Notes: generated by a model from the letters alone, not told the origin. A stretch of 64,000 bases of DNA from Flammulina velutipes (GCA_011800155.1 CM022370.1:620001-684000); one strand, 5' to 3'. Positions 22,401 to 34,459 are shown, counted from the first letter of the stretch. Made by a program: numbers and translations.

Positions 22401-23589
22401 ATTTCACTGGATCAGGGGAAGAGAAGAGCGTTAATTTATCCATCAACGGAGGGGAAGGTACTTATAATTCCCTTGCCTTTCAGCTGAGCTCATACGTGGT
22501 CTTCGCAGCGTTCGCAGCCACCGTCTGGCTCAACGACGTTTTCCTGAACACTTCTTACGGAAAGTAAGCGGATGCCAATGATGCCTAATTATCTTATAAA
22601 CTTATACGCACAGCTCGACGAACAACCTCAACATCCTGGAAGAGACCGATGACTTATTTACATTCCCAGAAGGATCTGTGCAGACTGGGGATAACGTCGT
22701 CACCGTTGTGCAGGTACGCACAGTATATCGGCGTCTGACTATGACTTAGCTATTGAAAGGATAACATGGGCTTGAACGAAACTGAAGGATGTGAGTATGT
22801 ATCTCCTCAATTGCACAGTGGTTTGACGTGGCTATAGCGGAACCAGATACTTCAAAATCACCTAGGGGAATACGGGGTTTCCAGTTAAACGGAGGCAACT
22901 TTTCGACGTGGAAAGTGCAGGGAAAGCTGGGTGGATATACAGAGTAAGAGAAATCGCTAAAATCTTAAGAGCTACACATCAAGAGACTTGACAGATTTCC
23001 GGACAAGACGAGAGGGATCTTCAATGAAGGAGGTTTGTTTGGCGAGCGCGCCGGCTGGCACTTGCCTGGTTATAATACATCAACTTGGACCTCTCGCGAA
23101 CTCTCACTTGGACTTCCTGAATCCAAAGCTGGCGTTGGTTTTTTCGTGACTACCTTCACATTGGATATACCGGAAGGTTACGATGTTCCGATCTCGTTTG
23201 TTTTCAAGGAACCATTTGGACAGCCGTATAGAGTTTATCTATTCGTCAATGGCTGGATGATGGGGAAAAGAGTGGGAAACCTTGGGTTTGTCATGTTACA
23301 TATGTTTGGCTAAGCCGTACGCTGACCATTTGATATCAGGCCACAAGCGAAGTTCCCGGTGCAAGAGGGAATTCTGAACTATCGGGGAGAGAAGTACGCT
23401 GACTTCATGATTATGCTGGAACGTTCTAATAATGGCATTGCTAGTACCGCTGCTGTAGCGTTGTGGGCTATGGAGGAAGACCTTGACGTTCTGCCGCAAC
23501 TGGAGCTGGAGATTGATGGTGTATACGAAGGTGGTGTAGGGAAAGTCAGGACAAACAACCCCGGGTTTTCGGTGAGAAACTCGTTTTGA
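19452..23589 (+). CDS. Membrane-anchored GH35 beta-galactosidase
   Basis: About 1000 residues in some 17 exons. The start at 19452 gives a 35-residue polar head followed by the hydrophobic segment LWIITVLLSLVVFA with no cleavage-like tail, so a type II membrane anchor is likely, unlike the usual secreted GH35. Catalytic features: SGEFHTFRLPVPDLW, GLNAVSLYTHMGL, GPYINAETSAGG, IAIQLDNEYEQW with the acid/base Glu in NEY, and YIPEFQAGSFD with the nucleophile Glu. PFPGVYTSYDYGSP follows, then jelly-roll domains ending in FVNGWMMGKR and TAAVALWAM. Recovering these motifs needs a 5-nt exon (20053-20057), a GC-AG intron (20279-20329), a 12-nt exon (20330-20341) and a 4-nt exon (21050-21053). Confidence 0.93.
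20053..20057 (+). other. 5-nt microexon in the GH35 gene
   Basis: The sequence reads TTGTCAG|GTCCG|GTTAGT. The exon before ends CGT CCT G and the exon after starts TATATCAATGC. Together they give Arg-Pro-Gly-Pro-Tyr-Ile-Asn, the conserved GPYINAE stretch of GH35. Leaving it out removes 5 nt and shifts the frame. Confidence 0.82.
20279..20329 (+). other. GC-AG intron in the GH35 gene
   Basis: A 51-nt intron with donor ATCG|GCAAGT and acceptor CATACAG|CAATCC. It joins GGPII to AIQL in phase. A GT alternative four bases later gives INNPTW and a wrong frame. Confidence 0.78.
20330..20341 (+). other. 12-nt exon in the GH35 gene
   Basis: Exon of 12 nt (CAATCCAACTTG) between the GC-AG intron and a GTAATG donor. 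It encodes most of IAIQLD, placed directly before the catalytic NEY motif. Confidence 0.78.
21050..21053 (+). other. 4-nt microexon in the GH35 gene
   Basis: The sequence reads AATCTAG|AGGT|GTATGT. The exon before ends TTC CC at 21000 and the next begins GTC TAT ACC. Joined: CCA GGT GTC TAT ACC, Pro-Gly-Val-Tyr-Thr, the expected GH35 PFPGVYTSYDYG motif. Confidence 0.82.
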
Positions 23590-23984
23590 ATGTACTAAAG
23601 CCCCAAAGGATTTTTTTGTTTTTCTTTGGCGGAACTGTGCAGTTCGGACTGGCTTATCACTGGTGACGGTGACGCATTTTGTTTCTTTCCAACGTCTATG
23701 TCCAAATTCTTTCCATTCCCTATTTCATCGATTGAGCAATTCAACCAGTTCAATATCTATCTGGTACCAGGCTGTCAGCACGATAGCCGGTACCTGTCTA
23801 CTAACCGAAATGTAGCATGCCTTCAAATAGCTCTCACGAGGGGATCAACTCTGCGCTTCCTTCCATAATCCGAATACCCGACTACGAAGCATATAGTCCG
23901 TCTCGGAGAATCCCATGATTCGGGAACACGCATCCTCCCACCATATAAAGGATGCCCTTACTGTCGAAACTCTCTCAATAATAG
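23590..23984. promoter_or_regulatory. Promoter region of SDR gene 1, with TATA box
   Basis: 395 bp gap between tandem genes. TATAAA at 23944-23949 lies 36-41 bp before the ATG at 23985. No coding sequence is supported. Confidence 0.6.
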
Positions 23985-25326
23985 ATGTCTTCACCACAAC
24001 TCGTTTTCGTAAGTGCCATCTCGATTTTTCCGTCCTTGAGGTAACATTTCAAGTGCAGGTTACTGGCGGGTCTGGGTATGTGGGATCACACATCCTCATC
24101 GAGCTCCTCAGAAAGGGCTACCGAGTCAGAGCGTGAAGCATCACTTATTGGCCTGTTGAGCTGGTTACTGATCTCTTTCCAGAGCTGCGCGCGGAGCTAA
24201 GCTCGAAGAAATGAAAGTCCTATACGCGAAGTACGGTCCGCAAATCGAGGTGGTCTCAGTAGCCGATATCGCCACCGAACTATTTCCCGATGCGTTGAAA
24301 GGGGTGAACGCTGTCATTCACACTGCAGCGCCCCTTCCTACAAGGAACGGTGCTGAAGAGATGATGCGTGTACGTCCTGGTCAATGATTACTGTTAGTTT
24401 TTGTCCTCATCAGTGTCTAGGGAGCTGTCGAAGGGACGCTCAATGTTGTGAGGCAAGCAAACGCTGCTGGGGTAAAGACCATCATCGTTACGAGCACGAT
24501 TGCGACGGTTCGTAATCCCAGTGGCGGTATAACGGACCAAGGTTCGTACTACATACCAGAGTGTCCATCATATGGAGGGTCTGATTCTCTGTGGCAGACT
24601 GGAACCCAGTGACCAAGGAACAAGCCCAAGCGCTTACTGGTTTGGCCGCGTATGGAGGAGCCAAAACGATCGCAGAGAGAGAACTGTGGACATACGCAGA
24701 TGCGAACCCCCATCTTGATATTACTACGAGTGAGTTCATACATCTTGTTATCGCTACTAACTTATGTGGCTGATCCAACAGTCAATCCTCCGTTCATATA
24801 CGGACCACTTGCGGAAACTTTTATTATCCCGGAGCCTTCAATCGGGGCATTGTCCTCACTCGGTATCATCTACGCTTTGATGTTTTCGGGAGGCACATAT
24901 CCATACAACCCACACTACGCAGACGTCCGTGATGTGGCAAAGGCGCATATCTTAGCTCTGGAAGCTCCGAGTTCTTCGATTGTCGGTCGGAAACGTATCG
25001 TCTTTGGATCTCCCTTTGATTTAGACTTCGAAACTGTTAAAAAGCAGTTGAACCAGGAACGACCTGAGGTTTCCGCACGGTGGAGCACGCAGAGCTTACC
25101 AGACTATTCTCGCATGGGCTTGAGGCTTCAGTGTGATTTACGCCGCATAGAGGAGGTTCTTGGTATGAAGGAAAGAGATTTTGTCAGCGCAAAGGACACC
25201 GTCGTTGATTCTGTGGACGCGTTGTTGGCCGTGGAAAAGGAGTGGATTGCAAAGGGATACGAGCCTTCACTGCCAACCATCGACGTCGTTCCGGTACCCC
25301 AAAGCCGTCTTAGAGTAGATAACTAA
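23985..25326 (+). CDS. NAD(P)-dependent extended SDR reductase, tandem copy 1
   Basis: About 360 residues in six exons. The first exon is short (MSSPQLVF at 23985-24008) and joins VTGGSGYVGSHILIELL, the nucleotide-binding TGxxGxxG motif of extended short-chain dehydrogenases. The active-site Ser lies in IVTSTIAT and the catalytic Tyr-Lys in AAYGGAK. VNPPFIYGP and HYADVRDVAKAHILAL place it with dihydroflavonol-4-reductase/cinnamoyl-CoA-reductase-like enzymes. The substrate is unknown; aldehyde, ketone or methylglyoxal reduction are all known for the family. The next gene is a full-length paralogue with introns at matching places, so this is a tandem duplication. Confidence 0.9.
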
Positions 25327-25648
25327 AGGAGCGCGTCGTCTACCTCTCTAACGAAACTTTTGAACGTTATATCCATCGTCAGAGAGCTTGTCTGAGGTTT
25401 TACATGCCGTACTCTTGTGTATTACGCAAAAAGCTTGCCTCGGCGATGGGCAAGTCGTCGCCGACTCACCGATCATGTGAATCATCACCGAAGGAACCAC
25501 CGAACTGCTTTGTCTGCTTCCGCAAACCACTCACCAAGCATGCCCTATTTTCGCTGAACGCATGGCAAATCCATTTGTCCTGAGGCGCGAGGTATAAAAG
25601 GAGGGTGCGAGGAAGGAGCCTTACAACACCAACAAGAACAAGCTCAAA
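25327..25648. promoter_or_regulatory. Promoter region of SDR gene 2, with TATA box
   Basis: 322 bp gap. TATAAAA at 25593-25599, followed by a purine-rich tract, lies about 50 bp before the ATG at 25649. No gene is seen. Confidence 0.6.
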
Positions 25649-26909
25649 ATGCCATCCTCTAAATCTCAACTGATACTTGTGAGTAGCTTGGCACCAATAC
25701 AAGGCCTTCATTTTTCTTACAACCCTACTAGCTCACCGGTGGATCGGGTCTTCTCGGTTCCCATATTCTTCTCCAGCTGCTCGAGAAAGGTTACAGAGTT
25801 CGAGCGTGAGTGAACTTTTGAGGTTGATTGTAGTATACACACTGACAACATCTTAGAACTGCTCGTGGCTCCAAGGTGGACGAGCTGCGAGCCTCCAATT
25901 CTGAATATCTTGGGCAACTTGAGGTCGTCAACGTGGCGGACATTACTGAGGGCCAATTTCCCGAGGTCTTTGTTGGTGTAGACGCCGTCATTCACACTGC
26001 GACGCCCATGCCAGCTCGAAACTCAGCAGAGGAAGTGTTGAAGGTAACGTGTCTTGGGAAATTGCCTATCAACCTAGATGCTCATTCTTATCTGTAGGGC
26101 GCCGTCGAAGGCACGGTCAACATTGTCCGCCAGGCCGACAAGGCTGGTATCACTAAGATCGTCGTGACCAGCTCAATCGCCACAGTATTCAACCCCAGTG
26201 GATCTTTCACAGATAAAGGTACAGTCAGAATGTGGCGCAATTATAATAACAATCTGACCCATGATAGATTGGAACCCCGTGACAAAGGAGGAATCTGTCA
26301 AGTTGACAGGAATGAACGCATACGCTGCCGCGAAAACATTGGCAGAGCAAGAACTTTGGGCGTACGCGGACGCGCATCCTCACCTTGATGTGACGACTCG
26401 TAAGTCCCGATGTAATAGCACTGGTATAACAGCTCACCATCGTAGTTAACCCTCCTCTTCTCTACGGCTCGTTGGCTAGAACCTTCCACGCTGCTGACCC
26501 TGCAGCGCTGTCGTCCATGGGTTATATCTACGGCCTCCTCTTCCCCTCCGGGGCCTACCCAGATATCGCCCCATATTTCGATGTCCGTGACGCTGCCAAG
26601 GCTCACGTTCTGGCTTTGGACTCTCCGAGTCATAGTGTTGTGGGACGAAAGCGCATCGTTATTGGGTCACCCTTTGGACTGAACTTTGGTGAGGTCAAGG
26701 CGCTCCTCAAGAAGGAGCGTCCAGAGGTGTTCTCGCGATGGTCGACTGCAGAGATCCCCGCCCATCCGTTCACCAAGATTGACAGCGACTGGAAAAGAAT
26801 CAACGAGGTTTTGGGCTTGAAAGAGTCGGACTGTTTCAGCGTCAAAGAAACCATCTTGGACGCAGTGGATAGTCTGCTCGCTCTCGAAAAGGACTGGGGC
26901 CGTCAATAG
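25649..26909 (+). CDS. NAD(P)-dependent extended SDR reductase, tandem copy 2
   Basis: About 340 residues, six exons. Short first exon MPSSKSQLIL, then LTGGSGLLGSHILLQLLEKG (TGxxGxxG), IVVTSSIATV with the active-site Ser, MNAYAAAKTLAEQ with Tyr-Lys, VNPPLLYG and YFDVRDAAKAHVLAL. The whole protein aligns with the gene upstream without large gaps, and the intron positions agree: after the first about ten residues, in the ARG loop, before GAVEGT, before DWNPVTKE and before VNPP. This copy lacks the roughly 15-residue C-terminal extension of copy 1 and ends EKDWGRQ. Each copy has its own TATA box, so both are probably expressed, perhaps under different conditions. Confidence 0.9.
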
Positions 26910-27166
26910 CTTAGATAGTTGGATTAGATGGTGTAGAATGAACAAGAAAGTAGGCATGAACGTCAGACTAAGATAGGCACCAGGATGTAAGATTTTGGAT
27001 CATCATGTAATGTAAGCGCAACTTGAGAACCTAAAACCCTTGTTCTAAATGCTATGACAAAAAGACCAGAAAGAAACATACAAGTCCAGATACGCGTTAA
27101 GCCTTGAAGGATACGTATAGCATCATAGATATGTGATATGCCCAAGAGTCGGGCAGGAATGATAAA

Positions 27167-28858
27167 TTAATGTAGGTTTGCGAACGCGAACAGAAGCATC
27201 GAGGTGGTAAGAGCCAGATTCATTCCATTCGTCAAAGCGGAGTCAACATCGGTCGATGAAGAAGATCCTCCATTACCGCTGGATGATCCACCGGATCCAG
27301 AACTAAGATGGAGCTTCAGTGAAACACAGACGGACGTGCTATCATACTCACCCAGATGTAGAACCAGTGCCCGAAGCAGAGGTGGTTCCCGAACCGGACG
27401 ACCCGTCTGACGTCGAGCTGGTGTCAGTTTCGTCCTCTTCCTCATCCTCACTAGTGATGGGCGTCCCAGTGGGCGGCACAAATGGCAAAAGAACGCTGGT
27501 CGCGGTGACTGTCGAGTTGTCTTCGGTACCATCCGAGTTTAGCCATGCTGATTCAGAGAATAACAGAGCTTGAGATTTGGTCTCCCATCCACTGCTCTTC
27601 ATGAGCGGATAAGCATCAACGAAGGCCTTGACTGTCTGTGGTGACAACTCATGTTGCAAGATGATAAGTCCCGGAGACTTAGGGCCTGGTAGTATATTTG
27701 AGTGACTGGTGGCGAGGGAGTGCAAGTAGACGACAAACCAGTAATCCATTCAGTCAAAGAAGCGTTAATTATTTGAGGCGTGGTTCCGCCCTGAGACATC
27801 CTCCAGTCGAAGGTACTAAGCAAAATGTAAGCTGAAGGCGTTCTATCGACAGGAAAATGTTGACATACTCGTGATTCCACATGATAACTTCTAGGCCAAA
27901 GATCTAGGGGGAGTCGCTATCAGCTCTCATCAGACGCAAGTGGGGAAATAACACGCGTACCTCCCGTGCGATGGACCTGACACGGTGGTCCATGTCACCA
28001 GTAGGGGGCCTCCAGTACTTGGGGATGCGTCCGCCTGCCGATCTACGAATAATCTCCATAGTCCATCCGAACTATACAGCAAATTAGAGGGAGGGAGAGA
28101 GAGAAACAATGAATGCTACCTCTGCGACAACTTCCAGGTTCGTCAAGCTAGTCATGTACGGGTGGGTATAAGTGTGAACAGCGATATCTCCCCCCTGATC
28201 CAAGATACGTAGGAATTCTTGAGGGCGGCTACGGATGTTGAGTCCAATCACGAAATGGGTAGCCCGTTCATTATTTTCCTCGAGGAAATCGGTGAGATCT
28301 TGTGTGCCCTGAAAAGGAAAAGTTGATAAGGCGGAATAAGTTGAAAGATTGAAAAAAACTAACGAGCCATGGACCATCATCGAAACCAATACCTAAAACG
28401 TTATCTGGGGCGTCCCAAATGTCGCCGTCAACACGGCATTTATAGGTCGCAGAGCAGACCTCGGGACTTGCGGGGTCAACATCATCATCGTACGTAGGAA
28501 AGCCTGTTGAAGCATCCGAAGTGGGAATGTCGGGAATTTTGCCAGCCTCGATAGCGGATTGTAGAGCATCTCGCCATTCCTGAGGCATGGCATCTACATC
28601 GGGTTTCCCGCTGGGGAATGCGGCGGTCCAAGCTATGAAGGCCGATTAATATTCCGTGGGCGCGACTGGGAATAGAAACGCACCTTCAGAGCCTACTTCA
28701 TCGTATTGGCCCCCATCGGTTGGTGCGCGCGGAAAAAGTTTGTGAACTGGGTGATCTCGCTCGTGATACCAAGTACCGAGGCCGGGGACGTGGGTAGGGG
28801 CATGGGCGTATACAAGAGAGGCCAGTGCCAGGGGGAATAAAGGTAAGGAGCGTAACAT
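27167..28858 (-). CDS. GPI-type chitin deacetylase (CE4)
   Basis: A cell-wall enzyme removing acetyl groups from chitin to give chitosan, about 430 residues. The start is the complement of 28856-28858, giving a signal peptide ([19 protein letters not shown]). The NodB-homology domain has motif 1 GIGFDDGPW, motif 2 [11 protein letters not shown], motif 3 [10 protein letters not shown], motif 4 IMWNHETFDWR and motif 5 [10 protein letters not shown]. The C-terminal 100 residues are Ser/Thr/Gly-rich and end in a hydrophobic segment ([16 protein letters not shown]), the normal signal for a GPI anchor. Splice sites close in phase, for example SEG|GTGCGT to AG|CTTGG. The stop is at 27167-27169. Convergent with SDR gene 2. 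Confidence 0.93.
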
Positions 28859-29667
28859 GCCTGCTAGAGGCAAAGAGACTGAAGAGGGAGGAGGCAAGGC
28901 TTCGTCGACAGCGACAGGAGGGAATTAAAGGACAACGGGACGATGAAACTCATGGTAAATCCCTTTTGTAGTTCATCAAACCCTGGACGACCCTGATCAT
29001 ATGCGTTTTGACGGTGAAAGAAAACCGTTAAAGCTTGGTGGTGAATAATACGGCTACTAGGACCCGCGTTGACCTCTGGAAACGTTCGTTTGGCTGATCG
29101 CGTAGGACTAGCTTGTCTCTCATCGCATCAACTTCGCAATTCGAGCAGCAGAGGACTTGGTTTACCGATATGGGTGCAAGATTAATGCCAAGATCTGTGT
29201 CAATACATTTTTGATCCGTGATGGTCCCATAATCCCGCCACCGACCGTACATAGAGTCGGCATGTGCGCTCAGCGGCCACAGTGATCTTTGAATTTCTCA
29301 TCGTGAATCATAATGAATTTTCAGTGTATACAGTCTACGAGGACAAGAAAATAAACTTCAGAATCGGATTTCTTCGGAAATAGTGCGGTATTGCTGACAC
29401 GGCCCGGAGGGTAAAAATAGAACCGTCGCGTATGCACATGGTGGCCAGGTGGAAACTCGATACGCGAAGCTCGCGAGAAGCTGATGGACACAACAACGTT
29501 GAACGAAGCTGATTGGTCGCTCAGGCGAGCCTCGAGGGAAGGTTCGCGTATTACACTCCCTTTTTCTGGGGCATAATCTTTCTCAAGTCAAGTTGAGCAC
29601 GAATAAATACTATAAACACACTGTCCATGGGAACTACACAGTAGGATACTACGACCGTTCAGGTTTC
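28859..29667. other. Intergenic region upstream of chitin deacetylase
   Basis: 809 bp between the deacetylase start and the laccase stop, both on the minus strand. Open frames of up to 74 codons occur but carry no recognisable motif or splice pattern. It presumably holds the deacetylase promoter. Confidence 0.5.
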
Positions 29668-32109
29668 CTACTGGAACTCGGGTGAGAGGGCGTTGTAGAT
29701 GGGACAAAGCTCCAAATATTCAGGCTTGATAATAAGTGACTGTGGGCCCTCGCGCTGCTCTTGTGGCGCTTCGGCAAACACAACAGCCAGTCCAGCTTCC
29801 AGATGCCAATCTGCCAAAGTATCTCAGGCAGATTTCGATAGGTCATAGAACAGAAACATACCGATGTGACAATGTAAAAACCATGGTCCAGGATTGTCTG
29901 CTCGGAAACGAATCCTAACTGTGGATCCTCCTACACCAACAACATCTAGTTGGAAGGTTGATGAAAGCAAGGGAAAAATACAATGTAGGACATACCGCGC
30001 TGAGGAGGGTTAATGAAATTGGACGGCCCGCTCATGCCTTCAACGATGGAGAATGCGTGTCCGTGAAGATGGAATGGGCTATTACAGATTAAATTTGGGA
30101 TGCGACGCACTAGCACTGGCGTTGCTTACTGTATATGTCCTTTGGAAGCGGATGTTAGCCCACAAATATAAATTCGACAACGAGAAGCTAACCTCCAGCA
30201 GAACCGTGGATGACAAGTTCAACCGTTTCATTGAACTTGAGGACGTTTGTGTTCTCATTAGGACCAAAGTCGCCCATTTCGGTTGCATTGTTAGCAAGAA
30301 TGTTGAGCAAGGTCGGCAGGTCCGGTGCGGCGTAGGCGAGTCCGTTGACAGTCCACTACATATCTTGAGGTTAGCACTTCAATGAGAAAGGTGTGCAGCT
30401 TACGATACGGTGCCCAGTCGTGTCGTTTTTATCCTCTGTGAATTTTAAATCGATGATGTGATCCGCTGTGGCACCGCCGGGAGCTTCAGGATTGAATAGA
30501 GGAACGAGAAGGTGCTCTTCCAGTTCATCTCCCTTCTTGAAAGCCTTACGAGCATCACCTTTAGGATCGGTGTCCGGGGCTCCTTCATAATGGAGTACGG
30601 CGAACACGTTATCACCGTCCACTGTGGAAATTTTGTAAACCATCATCCTAAATAGTGAAATGGGAGGCTTACGGTTGTCATTATCCGAGTCATGGTGCAT
30701 CTCCATCGGAGCGCTGATCCAGTAGTTGTCCACTCGTTGATTGGCATTGAGAACGAACGAATATCGCTGTCCAGCATAGATCTCGAAAGAGTCGACCCTC
30801 AGCGGCTCGTGACTAACGCCATCGACCTTCAGAATAGGCCTGAGTATACATCACCAGAGTTTTCCGAACATTATCTTACCTCGATGATAGTCATATCATG
30901 ACCCTCTATGGAAAACTCGAACTCCCCATAGCCAGATATGTTGATGCAGCGAAAGCGGTAGCGTTTTCCCGCGACTACGTTGATACGTGCCCATTGGACC
31001 TTTGGACCGCCCTGTAACGCGTTTAGAATGACACATAATGGCATTCACCGACTATACACACCTCGAAGCGACCTTTGCCATTGATCAAGCCACTATCAGC
31101 AACCTGGAATTGACAGTCAGGACAGAGTTTGGCACGATTATGCCAATTCAATCACTCACAGGTTCACGGAAAGTTTTTTCGAGGTACTTTTCGGTTAGGC
31201 CGATGGATGGCTAGGAAAGGCGTCATGGTAAGTCAAGAAAGAGAGCTATTGCAGCATAGGTTCGTACCAAGTGATACCAATCAGCTAGAGTAATGACCGT
31301 CGAAGCATCATCGACGTCGTACAGACTAAGGTGCGGGTCTTCAGGATCTGTACGGCAAGTATATCAGTATAGATTCAAATCCAAAGACGATCGTGCTCTA
31401 TACCATAGACAATCAGAGCTCTAGATAAACGTGAGTAACATCAATGACAAGTAGACGGGACTACCTACCCCCGAAGTCCATCAACATACTGCGAAGCCAA
31501 ATGGCTATGGTACCAGTAAGTGCCGGCCTGACCATTCAAAGGAACTAAGATGGCCATTCAGTGCCTCAAAACTGATGCCAGAAACGACGTAGACGCACTA
31601 TCGTAGGTGTATGAATGACCTGGCGCCACAGGGCATTGATTGACGAAAGCCGCTGGCGAGGAGCCGTGAGCGAAGAGCATGCGGTGAGTTGAATAGAAAC
31701 TCACGTCCGTCTTCCGTAGCAGTCCTCATTTGAAACTGCAAAAAATGTTATTAGGTTACACAAGTTGGAACGAAGAGAACGTACCAGACCATGCCAGTGA
31801 ATGGTTAAACTTCGCCTAGAACAATAATTATCAACAGGCTGTGAGATAATAATCTGAGACGGCGGCGTACCTCATGTTGGGATCAGTGAGAATGTTGTTG
31901 GTGGTGATATGCAAGACATCGTCTTTGTTTGCTTGAATGAGGGTCCCAGGAAAGATGCCATTCACTATGACCCCGGCTCTGTTGAAACCGTCGGGAGCGA
32001 CGACGTCGTTGGCAATGTCAAAGGTATAGTTGACATCATCAGCAGCTACCCAAGATACTCGACTGAGCAGCAAAAGAGCAAAAGCCCGAGGTACTCTGAG
32101 ACTAAGCAT
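29668..32109 (-). CDS. Laccase (secreted multicopper oxidase)
   Basis: A phenol-oxidising copper enzyme of about 500-530 residues with many introns. The start is the complement of 32107-32109; a signal peptide ([15 protein letters not shown]) is followed by [10 protein letters not shown]. All four copper-binding regions are present: [44 protein letters not shown] and [19 protein letters not shown]. The T1 axial position (ten residues after the Cys) is Leu, which in characterised laccases goes with medium rather than the highest redox potential. Region L1 is slightly unusual: [16 protein letters not shown] replaces the common tryptophan before the Asp-Gly. The stop is at 29668-29670. A TATA box lies about 40 bp upstream. 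Roles may include lignin or humus oxidation, pigment formation or detoxification. Confidence 0.92.
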
Positions 32110-32894
32110 CGTCTCGATGGATATTCAGGTCGATATTCAGTGGAGGGCTTTTATACCTAGTCCGAGACTCGCCCGAGGAGTTGCAGTGAGCTGTATGCCC
32201 CGACGTTCGTAGCTGAGCCCTAGATTTCCGAACGTCGTACATGAAAAAGGCAGATTGACATGTCGTAGCACGCCGCCAAGAGTCCTCAAGCGAGCGAGTC
32301 TCATTACATCAGTGTATGTGATTCCTTCTTTTCGACACATAAGGCGCGTTGCGTCCCTCCGGTAGTCGGATTGACATGGACATTCAGGTAATGCGACACC
32401 TTGACACAGATATTTAGTACCAATGTTCAAATCGCACCGAGTGCGAGATCGCTCTCCCTAGTTTGATGACTTGGGTTTGAATAACATGCAAAGTCTGAGA
32501 TCTGAGCTTTTGCGCACCGTGAAGGTCTTTTCCTAGCAAGATGTGTATATGCCAAGAACGATCCAGATTCGCGTGTTCGCATAGACGAGGCACTTCAGCG
32601 CTTCAGCTCCCGAAGGTGTCGTTATTACCCCATGACCTTCTTGATGGACGAATCTTGCCATAAAGAGGCGGGTCGCCAACGTAAGATCTTTTCGAGATGG
32701 CTACTATTGCTAGGCATTGGCGTCGCCCATCGACCATTAGAACGCACTTACAACCCTGTGGAAAGCCTGTAAGAATTCTGGATGGATTCCGGTTCCTCGA
32801 TCTAATAAGAGAAGTATAAGATATATCATATTGACAACTAGCAGTTGGTTAGTGCAGTTGGAGAACGTGGGAACAAGGAACGCACCTTGAAGCT
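32110..32894. promoter_or_regulatory. Laccase promoter region
   Basis: 785 bp between the laccase start and the BTB gene stop. TATAAAA on the minus strand at 32149-32155 is about 40 bp upstream of the laccase ATG. No gene is supported in the rest. Confidence 0.55.
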
Positions 32895-34459
32895 CTAGAG
32901 CTTCATCCAATCATCAAGATCTTTCCACAAACGCTCTCTTGTCTTTCTCCATGCATCCAGTTTACTTGCAATGCAGACATCACAATATCCCTTTCCCTTC
33001 CAATCCGCATCCATGAGGGCCTGGATACCACATATGGGATCAAACGAATACTCTTCAACAATCCCAGACTGGTGTGTCATCTCATAGTGCGCCGCGAGGT
33101 TCCGGGAAGCGCAAGACTCGTCGGCACACAGTTTCTCGTTGTATGGGGGGACAGTGATCCGACCAGTCCATGCGGCGGAGAGTTGCTCTCGGACTCGCGT
33201 TAGGGCGCGTAGGTCTTGTGAGGAAAGTGATTCATCGTTTGATTCTCCTTCTCCGAACCCGGAGCGCCTAACAAGCTCGTACAAAGGGCGTTTAGAAAGG
33301 TGGGGAAGTTCGCATTTACGCGCTAAAATGACAGAAGATGTAGCGTAAGGAAGCCTAGTCGGTGTGACTGCTTCAAGAGACTGTGGCCATAGCTTCTCGA
33401 AACGACGCGAGGCCCATTGATAGAGATTTGGGAAAGATAGAGCGTGCGAGACCTCCAGTACCGATGCGACGACATCGAATTCTGGCTCTTCGAAATATTG
33501 ACTATGAACAGGTTATGATACTTTGGATAGTGTTATATCAGAAAACTCACAAGGGATCTTCCATGACATCCAATAATCTTGAGAAGTTTGATGCATGTAC
33601 GTTCGGCTCGATGATGCGATATTCTGAGGGCCCGTCGAGATCTTGCTCGTTGAGGAATATTTGGTGAAAATAAGAGCTGTGCTTAGAGAGCACGCTCCTG
33701 TGTAGCCGAAATTTGACGCTTTCTACCACAAGAATAACACTCCCGTCGAGGTACCAATGTCCTTCGCTCTTTTGAGGTTCGGATCTCAGTGCTTTGGGAG
33801 GCTTGACTGGCGAGATCTCGGTGACCCTTCGTTTGCGCTTTTTCTGAGACAATGGAAGGGGTTTGATATGTGGCGAAGGAGATGATGAAGGTTCAGAAAT
33901 CAGGGATATGACTTCGACGGCTTTTCGGATTGGAGTTTTGGCACCCGATTGCTTTGGGAGAGCGGAGACACTGGTTGAACCTTGGGAAGGACTCTTATGG
34001 TATGTTAGAAAAGAAATTGAAGATAAAGAAACGAATGCGTACTTCTCTTTTTGGAAGTTGTGATTGTAACCTTGAGAAATGTATGCTATCGACTGGGGGA
34101 AGCTCAAGTTCATCATCTTCCTCCGAGGGCATGGATTCAGGTGGCAGCGCTATGCCTTTCTGGGTCGGGGAAAGGGTAGGAAATGGTGCTGGTTGGCGTG
34201 TAGGCAGAGAATGAGGAAGGGGGCTGATAGCTCGGAATAGTAGGCCAGGTGGAGCTTGAAACGACGGGCCTACAGATTGTGGTGAAGGGATTGTAATAAA
34301 CGAAAAGTGAGTAGCTACCAGCTTTTCCTGGGTCCACGTTTGCCTCTTTGCTAGTCGTGGTGTCTATTCTCTCGATCAGACTTAATCTTCATGAGACGCG
34401 CTGTTAGAAGTACCTGCTATTGCAACTATGCCTGGGCCTGTGTTTTCACCGATCGTCAT
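32895..34459 (-). CDS. BTB/POZ-domain protein
   Basis: A basidiomycete-type BTB protein of about 440 residues in four exons. My preferred start is the complement of 34457-34459 (MTIGENTGPG), which joins in phase to a long proline-rich exon. A nuclear-localisation-like cluster (QKKRKRR) precedes the BTB fold: WYLDGSVILVVESVKFRLHRSVLSKHSSYF, then IFLNEQDL, SRLLDVMEDP and YFEEPEFDVV. The C-terminal third is alpha-helical with a cysteine/histidine cluster (CADESCASRN, HYEMTH, CDVCIASK) that might bind a metal. Such genes are numerous in agarics and their partners are mostly unknown; cullin-3 adaptor or transcription roles are possible. The stop is at 32895-32897. Its 5' end points toward the 3' end of the RdRP gene. 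Confidence 0.78.

Noticed and set aside
28646..28897. Upstream extension of the chitin deacetylase to 28897
   Set aside because: It would need a TTG start; the ATG at 28858 gives a normal signal peptide.
32838..32860. D-arm-like GTTGGTTAGTGC
   Set aside because: No B box or acceptor stem follows; a chance match.
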